From positions 33,381-97,380 of the forward strand of contig CABXXO010000001.1 of the NCBI GenBank assembly GCA_902516235.1: a stretch of 64,000 bases of DNA, given 5' to 3'. Shown piece by piece: positions 28,581 to 38,722 of this stretch. The stretch is from an uncultured Alphaproteobacteria bacterium. GTDB taxonomy: Bacteria > Pseudomonadota > Alphaproteobacteria > HIMB59. How positions within the stretch are numbered: position 1 is the first letter of the stretch; each line of letters begins with the position of its first letter. Made by a program: the position numbers and the translations under genes. The notes under the pieces were generated by a model. That model did not search any database and was not told the origin of the DNA. It was given only the letters and a program-made list of their open reading frames with translations.

Positions 28581-30656
28581 TTATGCCAATCCGAGAGCTT
28601 TTTTTCTATCTTCTGCCCAATTTCTGACAATTACGTCTACACATATGGCTATGAGTGATACAAATATTCCGAGTGTTAAGGCAACGCCGGCTCCATCTTT
28701 AGTTCTTGATAGTGCGCCAAAAATAATTTGGCCAAGGTCTTCAGTTCCAATAAGAGCCCCTAAAATTACCATTTGAAGAGAAAAAACTACTGTTTGATTA
28801 ACTCCTAGCATAACTGTAGGAAAAGCTATTGGTATTTCAATATTTGTCCATCTCTGAAACGCTGAGACACCTGACATAGTTCCTGCTTCATGAAGGGAGA
28901 GTGGTACGCTTTTTAGTCCCCAGACTGTATACCTTGTAGCTGGTACAGTAGCATAAACAATAGCTGCAATTAAAACTGAGGTGTCTGTAATGTTAAATAA
29001 GAATATGACAGGTATTAGATAAACAAAAGATGGGAACGTCTCAAAAAAATCACAAAAAGACAAAAGTATTCTTCCACCTCTCTCTGTTCTTCCAAATATT
29101 GATCCTAAAAAAATTCCATTTAAAGAAGCCATAATTACTGCAAATGATCCCATATACATTGTGATCAATGCTCTATCCCAATACTCAGATAAAGCGATGA
29201 ATAAAAGCATTCCCCCAACAATTAATGCAGTTCTAATATTTCCAACAATAAAAGCAGCTCCCATTGCTAAAGTGAATGTTGCTATTACTGGCATACCTAA
29301 GTAGGCTTGCTTCATTGGACCAAGTACTTGAGTTAATAGAAATTTATTAAAAGAATTAAGAGAATAAAAAAAAGTTTCCCACACCCAATCAACACCAGCA
29401 TCAATGAAATGTGCAATAGTTAGTCCTTTTTCAATTGGTATTACGTAAAGATAATTAATTTTATCAAAGTATCCATCTGATATAAATGCAACTATTGAAA
29501 AAATTACAATGGAAAAAGCGAAAATAATTAAAAATTTATTGCGTTGAATAAAAGATAAATTTTCAAAATAATTTTTTTGTTTATCTGCCCAGGCTTTTGT
29601 AAATCTATCTAGAATAACTGCTATTATGACAATACACAAACCTGCCTCTGCAGCCTTTCCAATTTTTAAACTGTTAAGTGCAATTTTTAAATTTAATCCA
29701 AGTCCTTTAGCACCAACAAATGATGCAATAACTACCATTGCCAAACACTGCATTATTACCGTGTTAACACCATTAAGAATATCTCTCCTGGCTGCAGGAA
29801 TTAAAACCTGAAAAAGTAGTTGTGGTTTTGTGCAGCCACTCATCAACCCAGCCTCTACAACCTCAGGTGAAATTCTTTTTAAACCAAGAATAGTGTTTCT
29901 TATCATTGGAGGAGTAGCTATTATGATTGTTGCAATAGATCCTGCGTGATCACCTAAGCCAAATAAGGCAATAATTGGAACTAAATAAGCAAATTGTGGC
30001 ATTGTTTGCATTACATTAAGAACTGGTTGAAGTGCAGTCTCAACTTTTTTATCTAAATAACCCCAGATCCCAAAAGATAGTCCCAAGACAAAACAAATCG
30101 GTGTAGTTATTAGAACAAAGGATAATGTTTGAATAGAGGGGACATAGTTTCCAAAGACAGATATATAAAGTGCCCCAATACCTCCAAGTAAACCAAGTCT
30201 TATACCATTTAACTGGTAGCCAAGAAGAAATGCCCCAACAGTAGTAGCGGTCCATGGAAGTGCAGGCCAACTTAACCAGTCATTTTCCTTAAGCCATGCA
30301 TCATTAACAAAGACATCTATTATTTTATCACCACCAAGCAAAAGTTCTCTTACAACTGTAATTAAGAAGAGCAAACCTTGAGAGACAGCCTTAGTAAATT
30401 CTCTGAAGGCTGCTTTTTCTTCATACATTTCAAAAACTGGATCCCAGACTTTCAAAGGGAACCATTCATACAATGCATTAAAGATTACATTATTAATTGC
30501 TAATGGAATTCCTTTAAGTAAGGACGGTAGTCTCCACAAATAATTATTTTCACTTTGAGGTATTAAAAAATAAAGAGTTAAAAATATAAATATAAGTAAG
30601 CCAAATTGAACTGGCTTAGAATTTTTGACAATTTCTATATAATTTCTATCCACCAA
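28581..30656 (-). CDS. tmoV: TMAO/quaternary-amine ABC transporter permease (duplicated permease domain)
   Basis: 691 aa with two permease halves, each with an EAA-like motif (EAGLMSGCTKPQLLFQVLIPAA; EAGTMSGVSAFQRWTNIEIPIA). Confidence 0.82.
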   Translation of the reverse strand: MVDRNYIEIVKNSKPVQFGLLIFIFLTLYFLIPQSENNYLWRLPSLLKGIPLAINNVIFNALYEWFPLKVWDPVFEMYEEKAAFREFTKAVSQGLLFLITVVRELLLGGDKIIDVFVNDAWLKENDWLSWPALPWTATTVGAFLLGYQLNGIRLGLLGGIGALYISVFGNYVPSIQTLSFVLITTPICFVLGLSFGIWGYLDKKVETALQPVLNVMQTMPQFAYLVPIIALFGLGDHAGSIATIIIATPPMIRNTILGLKRISPEVVEAGLMSGCTKPQLLFQVLIPAARRDILNGVNTVIMQCLAMVVIASFVGAKGLGLNLKIALNSLKIGKAAEAGLCIVIIAVILDRFTKAWADKQKNYFENLSFIQRNKFLIIFAFSIVIFSIVAFISDGYFDKINYLYVIPIEKGLTIAHFIDAGVDWVWETFFYSLNSFNKFLLTQVLGPMKQAYLGMPVIATFTLAMGAAFIVGNIRTALIVGGMLLFIALSEYWDRALITMYMGSFAVIMASLNGIFLGSIFGRTERGGRILLSFCDFFETFPSFVYLIPVIFLFNITDTSVLIAAIVYATVPATRYTVWGLKSVPLSLHEAGTMSGVSAFQRWTNIEIPIAFPTVMLGVNQTVVFSLQMVILGALIGTEDLGQIIFGALSRTKDGAGVALTLGIFVSLIAICVDVIVRNWAEDRKKALGLA

Positions 30657-31662
30657 ATAAAACTTTGATTACTTTTGAAGGATTAATAGAGCCAACAATT
30701 GATTTATCTTTTGGATCTGTGACTTTAATAATCTCTTTACTATTTAAAATTTTCTCAGCAACTGTCTCGATAATATCATCTTTGGAAACTTCTAATGTGT
30801 CTGAGGCATTTGGGTCTTGAGCGTCCATTATAGACTCAATTTTTAAAACTTTTTCTCTTGGTACATCCTCTGTAAACTTTTTTACATAGTCTGTTGCCGG
30901 GTTTAACACAATATTTCCAGGTGTATCAAGTTGCTCTATTATACCATCCTTCATAATGGCAATACGATCAGCCAATCTTAAAGCTTCATCAAAGTCGTGT
31001 GTAACAAACATAATTGTTTTATTTAACACACCTTGCAATCTAAGGAACTCATCTTGCATTTCTTTTCTAATTAATGGATCTAGAGCAGAAAATGGTTCAT
31101 CTAAAAACCATATATCAGGCTCGACTGCTAATGATCTTGCTATGCCAACTCGTTGTTGCTGACCACCAGATAACTCTCTTGGAAAATAATTCTCTCTACC
31201 TTTAAGGCCAACTAGTTCAACCATTTCAAGAGCCTTATACATGCTATTTTCGGTACTTATTCCTTTAACTTGAAGGGGGAAGGCTATATTTTCTATGACT
31301 GTTTTGTGGGGTAACAAAGCAAAATTTTGAAAAACCATACCCATCTTTTCTCTTCTTAGTTCAACTAATTGTTTATTATTCATCAAACAAATATCATCGC
31401 CATCGATTAATATTTTACCTGCTGTTGCGTCAGTTAATCTTGAAATACATCTTAAAAGAGTAGATTTTCCTGAGCCAGATAATCCCATAACCACAAGCAT
31501 CTCTCCTTTGTTTACATCAAAAGAGGCATTATTAACTCCAACTATACACCCAGCTTCTTGAAATTTCTTTGCATCAACAGACCCATTAGACTCTGATAAA
31601 AGTCTGTTAGCATTTGTGCCAAAAATTTTATAAACAGAATTACAGCTTATTGTGGGTGACAT
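30646..31662 (-). CDS. tmoW: TMAO/quaternary-amine ABC transporter ATP-binding protein
   Basis: Walker A GLSGSGKST, signature ELSGGQQQRVGIARSL, Walker B DIWFLDEPFSALDP; C-terminal regulatory extension. Confidence 0.85.
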   Translation of the reverse strand: MSPTISCNSVYKIFGTNANRLLSESNGSVDAKKFQEAGCIVGVNNASFDVNKGEMLVVMGLSGSGKSTLLRCISRLTDATAGKILIDGDDICLMNNKQLVELRREKMGMVFQNFALLPHKTVIENIAFPLQVKGISTENSMYKALEMVELVGLKGRENYFPRELSGGQQQRVGIARSLAVEPDIWFLDEPFSALDPLIRKEMQDEFLRLQGVLNKTIMFVTHDFDEALRLADRIAIMKDGIIEQLDTPGNIVLNPATDYVKKFTEDVPREKVLKIESIMDAQDPNASDTLEVSKDDIIETVAEKILNSKEIIKVTDPKDKSIVGSINPSKVIKVLFGG

Positions 31663-31688
31663 AAATTACCTATCAAAAATTTATGATT

Positions 31689-31716
31689 AAACCCTCCCTT
31701 CTGAAAAGGAGGGTTT
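31689..31716. terminator. Intercistronic hairpin between tmoX and tmoW
   Basis: AAACCCTCC-N10-GGAGGGTTT, perfect 9-bp stem. Confidence 0.6.
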
Positions 31717-31731
31717 ATAAATGATATTATA

Positions 31732-32673
31732 TTAGTTCATAAAGAGATCGATTTGATCTCTGTTATTAGCAATATAAGCAGTAGCTGCCTCAGCGTGAGT
31801 CATACCACCATTGTCAACATAGTTAGCCATTTCACCAATATTACCTGATGTAAATTCCATTTTTGTATAAAATTTATATGCTGATGTATGAGTGATTGGG
31901 AACTTGATATGTGCTGCTTTTTTTAACCAACCAATTGGGGAACCACAACCAGTTGTTTCAACAGAACCACCGTCTTCAATTCTACATCCTTGGTAGAATG
32001 GTGGGAACTCAATAAATACAAATCCTTCAGCATCAGTAAAGTTTGGTGTCCAATTAAAGATTACAGTTCCTCTGCCTTCTTTTTTTGCTGCAGCTAATTC
32101 GGCCCATAGTGCATCCGCACTACCTGCAAATTTAACCATCCACTGATCATCTAAACCAAGACCTTTAAGTCTGTTAGGCATAACATCTGTGTGCCATTCG
32201 TAAGGCCCCTCTAACCATCTTCCTTTTCCGTCAGAGTCAGGTGTTGCAAAGTTAGCTTGGCATTCTGGAGATTTTAAAGCTTCCCAACTTGGAAGACCTG
32301 GGCAAAGATTTTCGTCAATAACCCATTGAGGTACACCCATATCTTCAAGCGTAGGAGCAGCATGTGAACCAGCATCAATTAAGCCACCTTTGTCCATAGC
32401 TTCGTAAAATGGTTTAGCCATTGTTGACTGCCATGTTTCATGAGCAACGTGTAATTCTCCAACTCTAACAGCTTCATATCTTGTTGCAGACTCAGCTGGA
32501 ACTAGCTCAACATCATAGCCAAGCTCTTCGAAAGATTGTTTCATAACGTTTGCCATAACGATTTGGCTTGACCAGTTTAAAACTGGAATTCTAATCGGAT
32601 CTGCTGCTTTGGCTACAGTAGTAAAGCCAGCAAATAGGATTAGAGCATAAAATAATGAAATAAATTTTTTCAT
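31732..32673 (-). CDS. tmoX: TMAO/quaternary-amine ABC transporter substrate-binding protein
   Basis: Signal peptide MKKFISLFYALILFAGFTTVAKA; OpuAC/ProX-like fold features (PVLNWSSQIVMANVMKQSFEELGYDVELV). Confidence 0.82.
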   Translation of the reverse strand: MKKFISLFYALILFAGFTTVAKAADPIRIPVLNWSSQIVMANVMKQSFEELGYDVELVPAESATRYEAVRVGELHVAHETWQSTMAKPFYEAMDKGGLIDAGSHAAPTLEDMGVPQWVIDENLCPGLPSWEALKSPECQANFATPDSDGKGRWLEGPYEWHTDVMPNRLKGLGLDDQWMVKFAGSADALWAELAAAKKEGRGTVIFNWTPNFTDAEGFVFIEFPPFYQGCRIEDGGSVETTGCGSPIGWLKKAAHIKFPITHTSAYKFYTKMEFTSGNIGEMANYVDNGGMTHAEAATAYIANNRDQIDLFMN

Positions 32674-32742
32674 TTATTCCTCCTTTATCTATTATAATAG
32701 TCCAACTAATATAAGGTAATTGCCATAAAGGTTGAAGTATAT

Positions 32743-32761
32743 TTTTTCAGATTATGAAACA
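32743..32761. promoter_or_regulatory. Candidate IclR-family operator (site D) between tmoX and alr
   Basis: TTTTTCA-GATTA-TGAAACA, 70 nt upstream of tmoX; overlaps the annotated alr ATG (32754). Confidence 0.5.
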
Positions 32762-33845
32762 CAATTTGTCCCAAATTGACAGTAAAATTAGTAAGAAATC
32801 TATATTTATAAACAAAGATAATCTCTCTTATAATTACAAGCTAATTCAAAGACATGTAAGAAAATCTAAAGTTATAAGTGTAATCAAGGGTGATGGGTAT
32901 GGTCATGGCTTATTAGAATGTTGTAATATTTTAAAATCGAGTAATTGTAATGATTTTTATGTTGCTAGATTAGACGATGCTTTGAGACTTAGGGAAAACA
33001 ATAAAAATATCAATATTTATCTTTTGTCAGGTATTATAAAAAAAAATGATGTTAAAGAGATAGAAAATAAAAACATTATACCAATAATTAATAGTCCTGA
33101 ACAATTAGATATTATTGAAAATTCGTCGAAAAAATTAAATTACGTATTACATATTGATACTGGAATGAATAGATTAGGATTTCAAATTGAAAATTTTGAA
33201 GAAACTATAAATAAAATTAACTTTAAAAAAATAAAATTTGTTATGTCGCACCTTTCATCTGCTGATGACCTAAATAAAAACGAATGTAATAATCAATTAA
33301 AAAAACTTTTAAATTTTTCAAAGACATTCAATAAGCCTTTAAGTATTGCTAATTCAGCTGGGATATTTTTAAACAGAAAATATCACTTAGATTTTGTAAG
33401 ACCTGGTAAAAGTCTTTATGGGATTAATCCATTTAATAAAAAAAATTATAAACTTAGACAAGTTATGAGTATCTACACTCCGATAATTCAAGTAACTGAT
33501 TTAAAAAAATCTCAAACAATTGGATATAGCCAAACATTTAAAACAAATAAAAAAATAAAAATTGCAACTATTGATTTTGGTTACTCCGATGGATATCTAA
33601 GAAGTGGAAGTAATAGAGGTAAAGTATTTATCGATGGAATTCCTTGTAAAATTTTAGGAAGGGTATCAATGGATCTCATCACTATTGATGTCTCCAAAGT
33701 GCCCACGAAGAAACTATACTTGGGCAAGCCGGTTGAAATAATCGGAATAAATCAATCATATGAGAATATTGCATATGACACTGAGACTAATGAACACGAA
33801 ATACTTATTTCTTTAGGAAGAAATCTGAGTAGAGTGTATTTCTAA
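32754..33845 (+). CDS. alr: Alanine racemase-like PLP enzyme
   Basis: 363 aa; VISVIKGDGYGHG PLP-Lys motif, HIDTGMNRLGF, GRVSMDLITIDVS. Start codon uncertain. Confidence 0.8.
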   Translation: MKHNLSQIDSKISKKSIFINKDNLSYNYKLIQRHVRKSKVISVIKGDGYGHGLLECCNILKSSNCNDFYVARLDDALRLRENNKNINIYLLSGIIKKNDVKEIENKNIIPIINSPEQLDIIENSSKKLNYVLHIDTGMNRLGFQIENFEETINKINFKKIKFVMSHLSSADDLNKNECNNQLKKLLNFSKTFNKPLSIANSAGIFLNRKYHLDFVRPGKSLYGINPFNKKNYKLRQVMSIYTPIIQVTDLKKSQTIGYSQTFKTNKKIKIATIDFGYSDGYLRSGSNRGKVFIDGIPCKILGRVSMDLITIDVSKVPTKKLYLGKPVEIIGINQSYENIAYDTETNEHEILISLGRNLSRVYF

Positions 33846-33847
33846 AA

Positions 33848-35617
33848 ATGTACGAAGCACCCATAAAAGATTTAAATTTTGTAATCAAAAATATAATTGA
33901 TTTAAAAAAACTATCAGAAGTCGATGATTACAAAGAATTTTCAGATGACTTGGTTGAAGCAGTTTTAGAAGAAGCTGGAAAAATTGCAACTGAAGTTTTA
34001 GATCCGTGTAATCTTTCTGGGGATCATGAAGGCTCAAAGAGACAAGATGATGGCAAAGTAGTAACTCCTAAAGGTTATAAAGAAGCCTATGAAAGTTTGA
34101 GAGATGGTGGTTGGTTTGGTTTGGAAGCAAAAGAAAAATTTGGTGGACAACAAATACCCGTCACTTTATCTGCTGCAGTTAATGAAATTTGGCATAGCTC
34201 AAATATGTCATTTGCACTTTGTCATTTATTAACCCAAGGGCTCATTTACGCCCTTCAAAAATCTGCTTCTGAAGATCAACAAAATTTCTATATTCCAAAA
34301 TTAGCATCTGGGCATTGGACTGGAACAATGAATTTAACTGAACCACAGTCAGGCACAGATCTTTCAACTATTAAAACTAAAGCTATCAAAGAAAATGGAC
34401 ACTATAAAATTTTTGGTCAAAAAATTTATATTACCTATGGTGAACATGATTTATCTGAAAATATAGTTCACTTGGTTCTAGCAAGAACTCCTGATGCTCC
34501 AGAAGGAAATAAAGGTATCTCTGTTTTCTTAGTACCAAAATTTATTCCCAATGATGATGGAACAGTAGGTAATAAAAATGATGTTACTTGTTTATCGATT
34601 GAAAAAAAACTTGGCGTAAAAGGCTCACCAACTGCTGTATTACAGTTTGGAGAAAAAGATGGGGCAATAGGCTATTTAGTTGGTGAAGAAAACCAAGGTT
34701 TAAACATTATGTTTGAAATGATGAATCACGCAAGATTTTCTGTTGGTGTTCAGGGACTTGCAGTTTCTGAGAGGGCTTACCAACAATCTAAGATGTATGC
34801 TTTTGACCGTGTACAAGGTATTCCAATTGATGGAAAAAAAGGAGATCCTATTATTAACCATCCTGATATTCTTCGGTTATCCTCTACTATGAAATCAGAA
34901 ATTGAAGCTATGAGGGCACTTGCTATTTATGGTGCTTTCTCTTTGGATATGTCGAAATCATCAAATAGTGAATATTGGGAAACTAAATCTTCTTTAATGA
35001 TACCAATTATCAAAGGTTGGCTTACCGAGAGATCAATAGAAATAACTTCTAATGCTTTACAAATTCACGGCGGGATGGGTTTCATAGAAGAAACTGGTAT
35101 CGCACAACATTACAGAGATGCAAGAATTCTACCAATTTATGAAGGCACAACTGCTATACAAGCAAACGATTTAGTTTTTCGAAAAACTATAAGAGATAAT
35201 GGAAAAAGTATTTTGGAATTAATTAATGAGATTAAAGATGAAACAAAAGAGTCATTAAACTCTGAAAACTCAAAGATTAAAGAATTATCAAAAAAAATGA
35301 GTTCTTCTCTAAATTCTGCTGAAAAAGTTGTTGAACATATTGTTTCAGTTTCAAATAACAAAAAAAGACCAGCTGTATCTGGAGTTAACTATTTGATGAT
35401 GCTCGGATATATTTTTGGGGGATGGATGATGATTAAAACGGCTAATAAGTCAATCGGATTAAGAGATAATAATGAAATTGACCAAGAATTTTTAAATGCA
35501 AAACTAACTACATCTAGTATTTATATTTCAAGTATTCTTCCAAAAATTGAGAGCTTGAAGACCATTATTATTAATGGGGATGAGGACGTCTTATCTATGA
35601 AACAGAATTGGTTATAA
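33848..35617 (+). CDS. Acyl-CoA dehydrogenase (long form, DmdC-like)
   Basis: 589 aa; MNLTEPQSGTDLSTIKTKA, ITYGEHDL, QIHGGMGFIEETGIAQHYRDARILPIYEGTTAIQANDL. Confidence 0.83.
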   Translation: MYEAPIKDLNFVIKNIIDLKKLSEVDDYKEFSDDLVEAVLEEAGKIATEVLDPCNLSGDHEGSKRQDDGKVVTPKGYKEAYESLRDGGWFGLEAKEKFGGQQIPVTLSAAVNEIWHSSNMSFALCHLLTQGLIYALQKSASEDQQNFYIPKLASGHWTGTMNLTEPQSGTDLSTIKTKAIKENGHYKIFGQKIYITYGEHDLSENIVHLVLARTPDAPEGNKGISVFLVPKFIPNDDGTVGNKNDVTCLSIEKKLGVKGSPTAVLQFGEKDGAIGYLVGEENQGLNIMFEMMNHARFSVGVQGLAVSERAYQQSKMYAFDRVQGIPIDGKKGDPIINHPDILRLSSTMKSEIEAMRALAIYGAFSLDMSKSSNSEYWETKSSLMIPIIKGWLTERSIEITSNALQIHGGMGFIEETGIAQHYRDARILPIYEGTTAIQANDLVFRKTIRDNGKSILELINEIKDETKESLNSENSKIKELSKKMSSSLNSAEKVVEHIVSVSNNKKRPAVSGVNYLMMLGYIFGGWMMIKTANKSIGLRDNNEIDQEFLNAKLTTSSIYISSILPKIESLKTIIINGDEDVLSMKQNWL

Positions 35618-35618
35618 A

Positions 35619-36110
35619 ATGGAAAAAATTAAAACAGGATTAAGCAATTTTTTTGCATGGTTATCTAAAGCGGAATTAGTTGAACTTGACTCTGTTGATA
35701 CTAGTGAAGATCCCATAAGACCTGAAATAGACAATGAATTTAGGACGTCTTATGGAAGAAAAATATATGGTTTAAAATCTAATGAGAATGTTGAGGGATT
35801 TATATGTTTGGCTTTTTGTAATGAAGTGCCTCAAACTATGAAAGAGCTCGATTTAATGAGCAAAAATGCTTTCCATGAAAAGAATGGGCATATTGCTGTT
35901 GCTTACACTGTTTGGTCAAGAAAAAGAGGTGCGGGTAAGGAGACAATTTTCAATACAAAGAAATTTGTTAAAGATGAGATGAACAATGTTGATCGTTTTA
36001 TTACTCTCTCACCATTGACGCCTATAGCTACTCATTTTCATATCAAACATGGTGCTAAGTTAATAAACATCAATGCCACTTCACAAAATTTTGAATACGA
36101 CTTTGGTTAA
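35619..36110 (+). CDS. Conserved hypothetical protein
   Basis: 163 aa ORF starting 2 nt after the ACAD stop; no confident family. Confidence 0.55.
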   Translation: MEKIKTGLSNFFAWLSKAELVELDSVDTSEDPIRPEIDNEFRTSYGRKIYGLKSNENVEGFICLAFCNEVPQTMKELDLMSKNAFHEKNGHIAVAYTVWSRKRGAGKETIFNTKKFVKDEMNNVDRFITLSPLTPIATHFHIKHGAKLININATSQNFEYDFG

Positions 36111-37744
36111 GTTCCAGAGTATATAGGTCCACCACCACCTTCAGGCGTGACCCACTCTATGTTCTGTGACGGTTCTTTAATATCGCAGGTTTTACAATGA
36201 ATACAATTTTGAGAATTAATTTTTAAAACTTTTTTTTGAAGTTCTTCATCAAACTCTACTTCATAAACACCCGCTGGACAGTACCTTTGAGCAGGTTCAT
36301 CATACTCCTCTATTGTGTATGTAGTTGATAAATCTTTATCATTGAGAAGTAAATGGCATGGTTGGTCATCTGAATGATTAGTTCCAGACAAATAAACCGA
36401 ACTAGGTTTATCAAAAGTTAATACTCCATCATATTTAGGGTATGTTATTTTTTTTGCATCCTTGGCAGGTATTAATGTTTCGTGATCTGCATGTTTGTGT
36501 TGAAGAGTAAAAGGAAGCTTCCCTCCAAATAATTTTTGATCAATACCAGTAAATATCATTGCAGGAATTAAACCCCATTGGAAACTTGGTTTCACATTGC
36601 GAGCTTGATGTAATTCTTTATGGACCCAAGAATTTTTAAATTTATCTTCATATGATGATAAATCCTCATTTTTAGAGATGTGATTTTCAATTACCTCTGC
36701 AGCTATAATTCCACTCTTCATAGCAGTGTGGGAACCTTTAATCTTAGGCATATTCAGTGTGCCTGCATCACAGCCTATTAAAAGTGCTCCAGGCATATGC
36801 ATTTGAGGTAAACTTTGTAAACCACCTTCGATTAGAGCTCTTGCTCCATAAGAAATTCTTTTCCCACCTTGAAGTAATTTTTTTACATCAGGATGTGTTT
36901 TAAATTGTTGAAACTCATCATATGGAGATAGATAAGGATTTTTATAATCAAGACCTATAACGTAACCTAAATAAATTTGATTATTTTCAGCATGATAACA
37001 AAAACTCCCACCATAAATATCATTACTTAAGGGCCAACCAACACTGTGAGAGACTTTACCTAAACTATGGTTTTCTGGACTAATTTCCCAAATTTCTTTA
37101 AAACCGATTCCATATTGTTGTGGTGATTTATTATTTTTATCTAAATTAAATTTTTTTAAAGCTTCTTTTCCAAGATGACCTCTACATCCTTCAGATAATA
37201 CTGTAACTTTGCCTTTAATATTGATTCCAGGCTCAAAATTATCTTTGGGATTATTTTCTTTATCCAAACCCATGTCACCAGTTTGAACTCCTATGACTTG
37301 ATTGGACTCATCATAAATTAATTTACTCGCAGCAAATCCTGGAAAAATTTCTACACCTAAATTTTCTGCAAATTCTCCTAACCACTTACAAAGGTTCGAT
37401 AAACTAATTATGTAGTTACCATGGTTTTGTAATGCTTTTGGGAGTAAAAAATTTGGAATTTTTATACTTTTATTATTTGTATAAAATAAAAAGTCCTCTG
37501 ATCGAACATCAGTTTTAATTGGAGAGTCTAAATCTTTCCAATTTGGTATAAGTTCATCCAATGCTTTTGTTTCAAAAACATTTCCGCTAAGAATATGTGC
37601 CCCTACCTCAGAAGATTTTTCTAAAATACAAACAGATAGTTCAGTGTTTAACTGTTTTAATTTTATAGCTGTAGATAAACCAGCTGGCCCAGCACCAACT
37701 ATAACAACATCATAGCTTAATTCTTCTCTTACAATTTCTGACAT
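36107..37744 (-). CDS. etfD: Electron transfer flavoprotein-ubiquinone oxidoreductase
   Basis: FAD motif VVIVGAGPAGLSTAIKL; C-terminal Fe-S CPAGVYE...NCIHCKTCDIKEPSQNIEWVTPEGGGGPIY. Confidence 0.93.
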   Translation of the reverse strand: MSEIVREELSYDVVIVGAGPAGLSTAIKLKQLNTELSVCILEKSSEVGAHILSGNVFETKALDELIPNWKDLDSPIKTDVRSEDFLFYTNNKSIKIPNFLLPKALQNHGNYIISLSNLCKWLGEFAENLGVEIFPGFAASKLIYDESNQVIGVQTGDMGLDKENNPKDNFEPGINIKGKVTVLSEGCRGHLGKEALKKFNLDKNNKSPQQYGIGFKEIWEISPENHSLGKVSHSVGWPLSNDIYGGSFCYHAENNQIYLGYVIGLDYKNPYLSPYDEFQQFKTHPDVKKLLQGGKRISYGARALIEGGLQSLPQMHMPGALLIGCDAGTLNMPKIKGSHTAMKSGIIAAEVIENHISKNEDLSSYEDKFKNSWVHKELHQARNVKPSFQWGLIPAMIFTGIDQKLFGGKLPFTLQHKHADHETLIPAKDAKKITYPKYDGVLTFDKPSSVYLSGTNHSDDQPCHLLLNDKDLSTTYTIEEYDEPAQRYCPAGVYEVEFDEELQKKVLKINSQNCIHCKTCDIKEPSQNIEWVTPEGGGGPIYSGT

Positions 37745-37768
37745 TTGTATTAAATAATATACTAAATA

Positions 37769-38722
37769 TTACGTTTCTATCTGATTAAGTAGATCTAACT
37801 CTTTAATAATTTCTGGTATTGCTTGAAAAAGATCCGAGGACAGACCGTAATCAGCAACATTAAAAATAGGTGCTTCTAAATCCTTATTTATAGCAACAAT
37901 TACTTTACTTTCTTTCATTCCTGCAAGATGTTGAATTGCTCCTGATATCCCAACAGCTATATAGAGTTCTGGGGCTACCATTTTGCCTGTTTGACCAACT
38001 TGATATTCATTACCTATGTAACCAGAGTCAACTGCAGCTCTTGAGGCTCCAACAGCTGCATTTAATTTATCAGCTAATTCATATAATAGTTTAAAATTAT
38101 CAGAATTTTCTAAACCTCTACCACCAGATACAACGATTCTTGCATTGCCAAGATCTGGTCTATCACTTTTTGAAACTTCTCTATTAATAAAAATTGTTTT
38201 TAGGTCAGTATCAACAAAAGGAATTTCCTCAATAGATGCGTCTCCACCAGAGTCTTCAGATTTTTCAAAAGAAGTTGGTCTAATGGTTAATAAGTTAATT
38301 TTTTGATTAGTTTGTACTTGAGAAATAGCATTCCCTGCGTATATGGGTCTAACAAATGTATCATTTGAAACAATATCAATGACATCACTAATTTGAGTTA
38401 TATCTAATAGAGCAGAGACTCTTGGTAAAAGGTTTTTCCCAAATGTACTAGCAGGTGCAAGAATATGCGAATAGTTTTTAGCTAGATTAGAAATTAAAGG
38501 CGCTGATAATTCTGGTAAGAAATTTTTCAATTTTTCATTATCACACTTAATAACTTTAGAGAGAAGGTGTATGTCTTTAGACTTATTAGCTAGTTCGCCA
38601 GTATTACTACCCAAGATAAAAAGGTGAATATCATCACTTAGTTTTTTGGCAGCAGTGATTGTATTTAAAGTTGAAGATTTTAAATTACTATTATCATGCT
38701 CAGCTATTACTAATACCGCCAT
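37769..38722 (-). CDS. etfA: Electron transfer flavoprotein alpha subunit
   Basis: VVSGGRGL, GASRAAVDSGYIGNEYQVGQTGKMVAPELYIAVGISGAIQHLAGM. Confidence 0.93.
   Translation of the reverse strand: MAVLVIAEHDNSNLKSSTLNTITAAKKLSDDIHLFILGSNTGELANKSKDIHLLSKVIKCDNEKLKNFLPELSAPLISNLAKNYSHILAPASTFGKNLLPRVSALLDITQISDVIDIVSNDTFVRPIYAGNAISQVQTNQKINLLTIRPTSFEKSEDSGGDASIEEIPFVDTDLKTIFINREVSKSDRPDLGNARIVVSGGRGLENSDNFKLLYELADKLNAAVGASRAAVDSGYIGNEYQVGQTGKMVAPELYIAVGISGAIQHLAGMKESKVIVAINKDLEAPIFNVADYGLSSDLFQAIPEIIKELDLLNQIET

Noticed and set aside
30049-30270. Minus-strand 73-aa ORF inside tmoV
   Set aside because: Alternate frame within a clear permease CDS; composition looks like a frame-shifted TM region.
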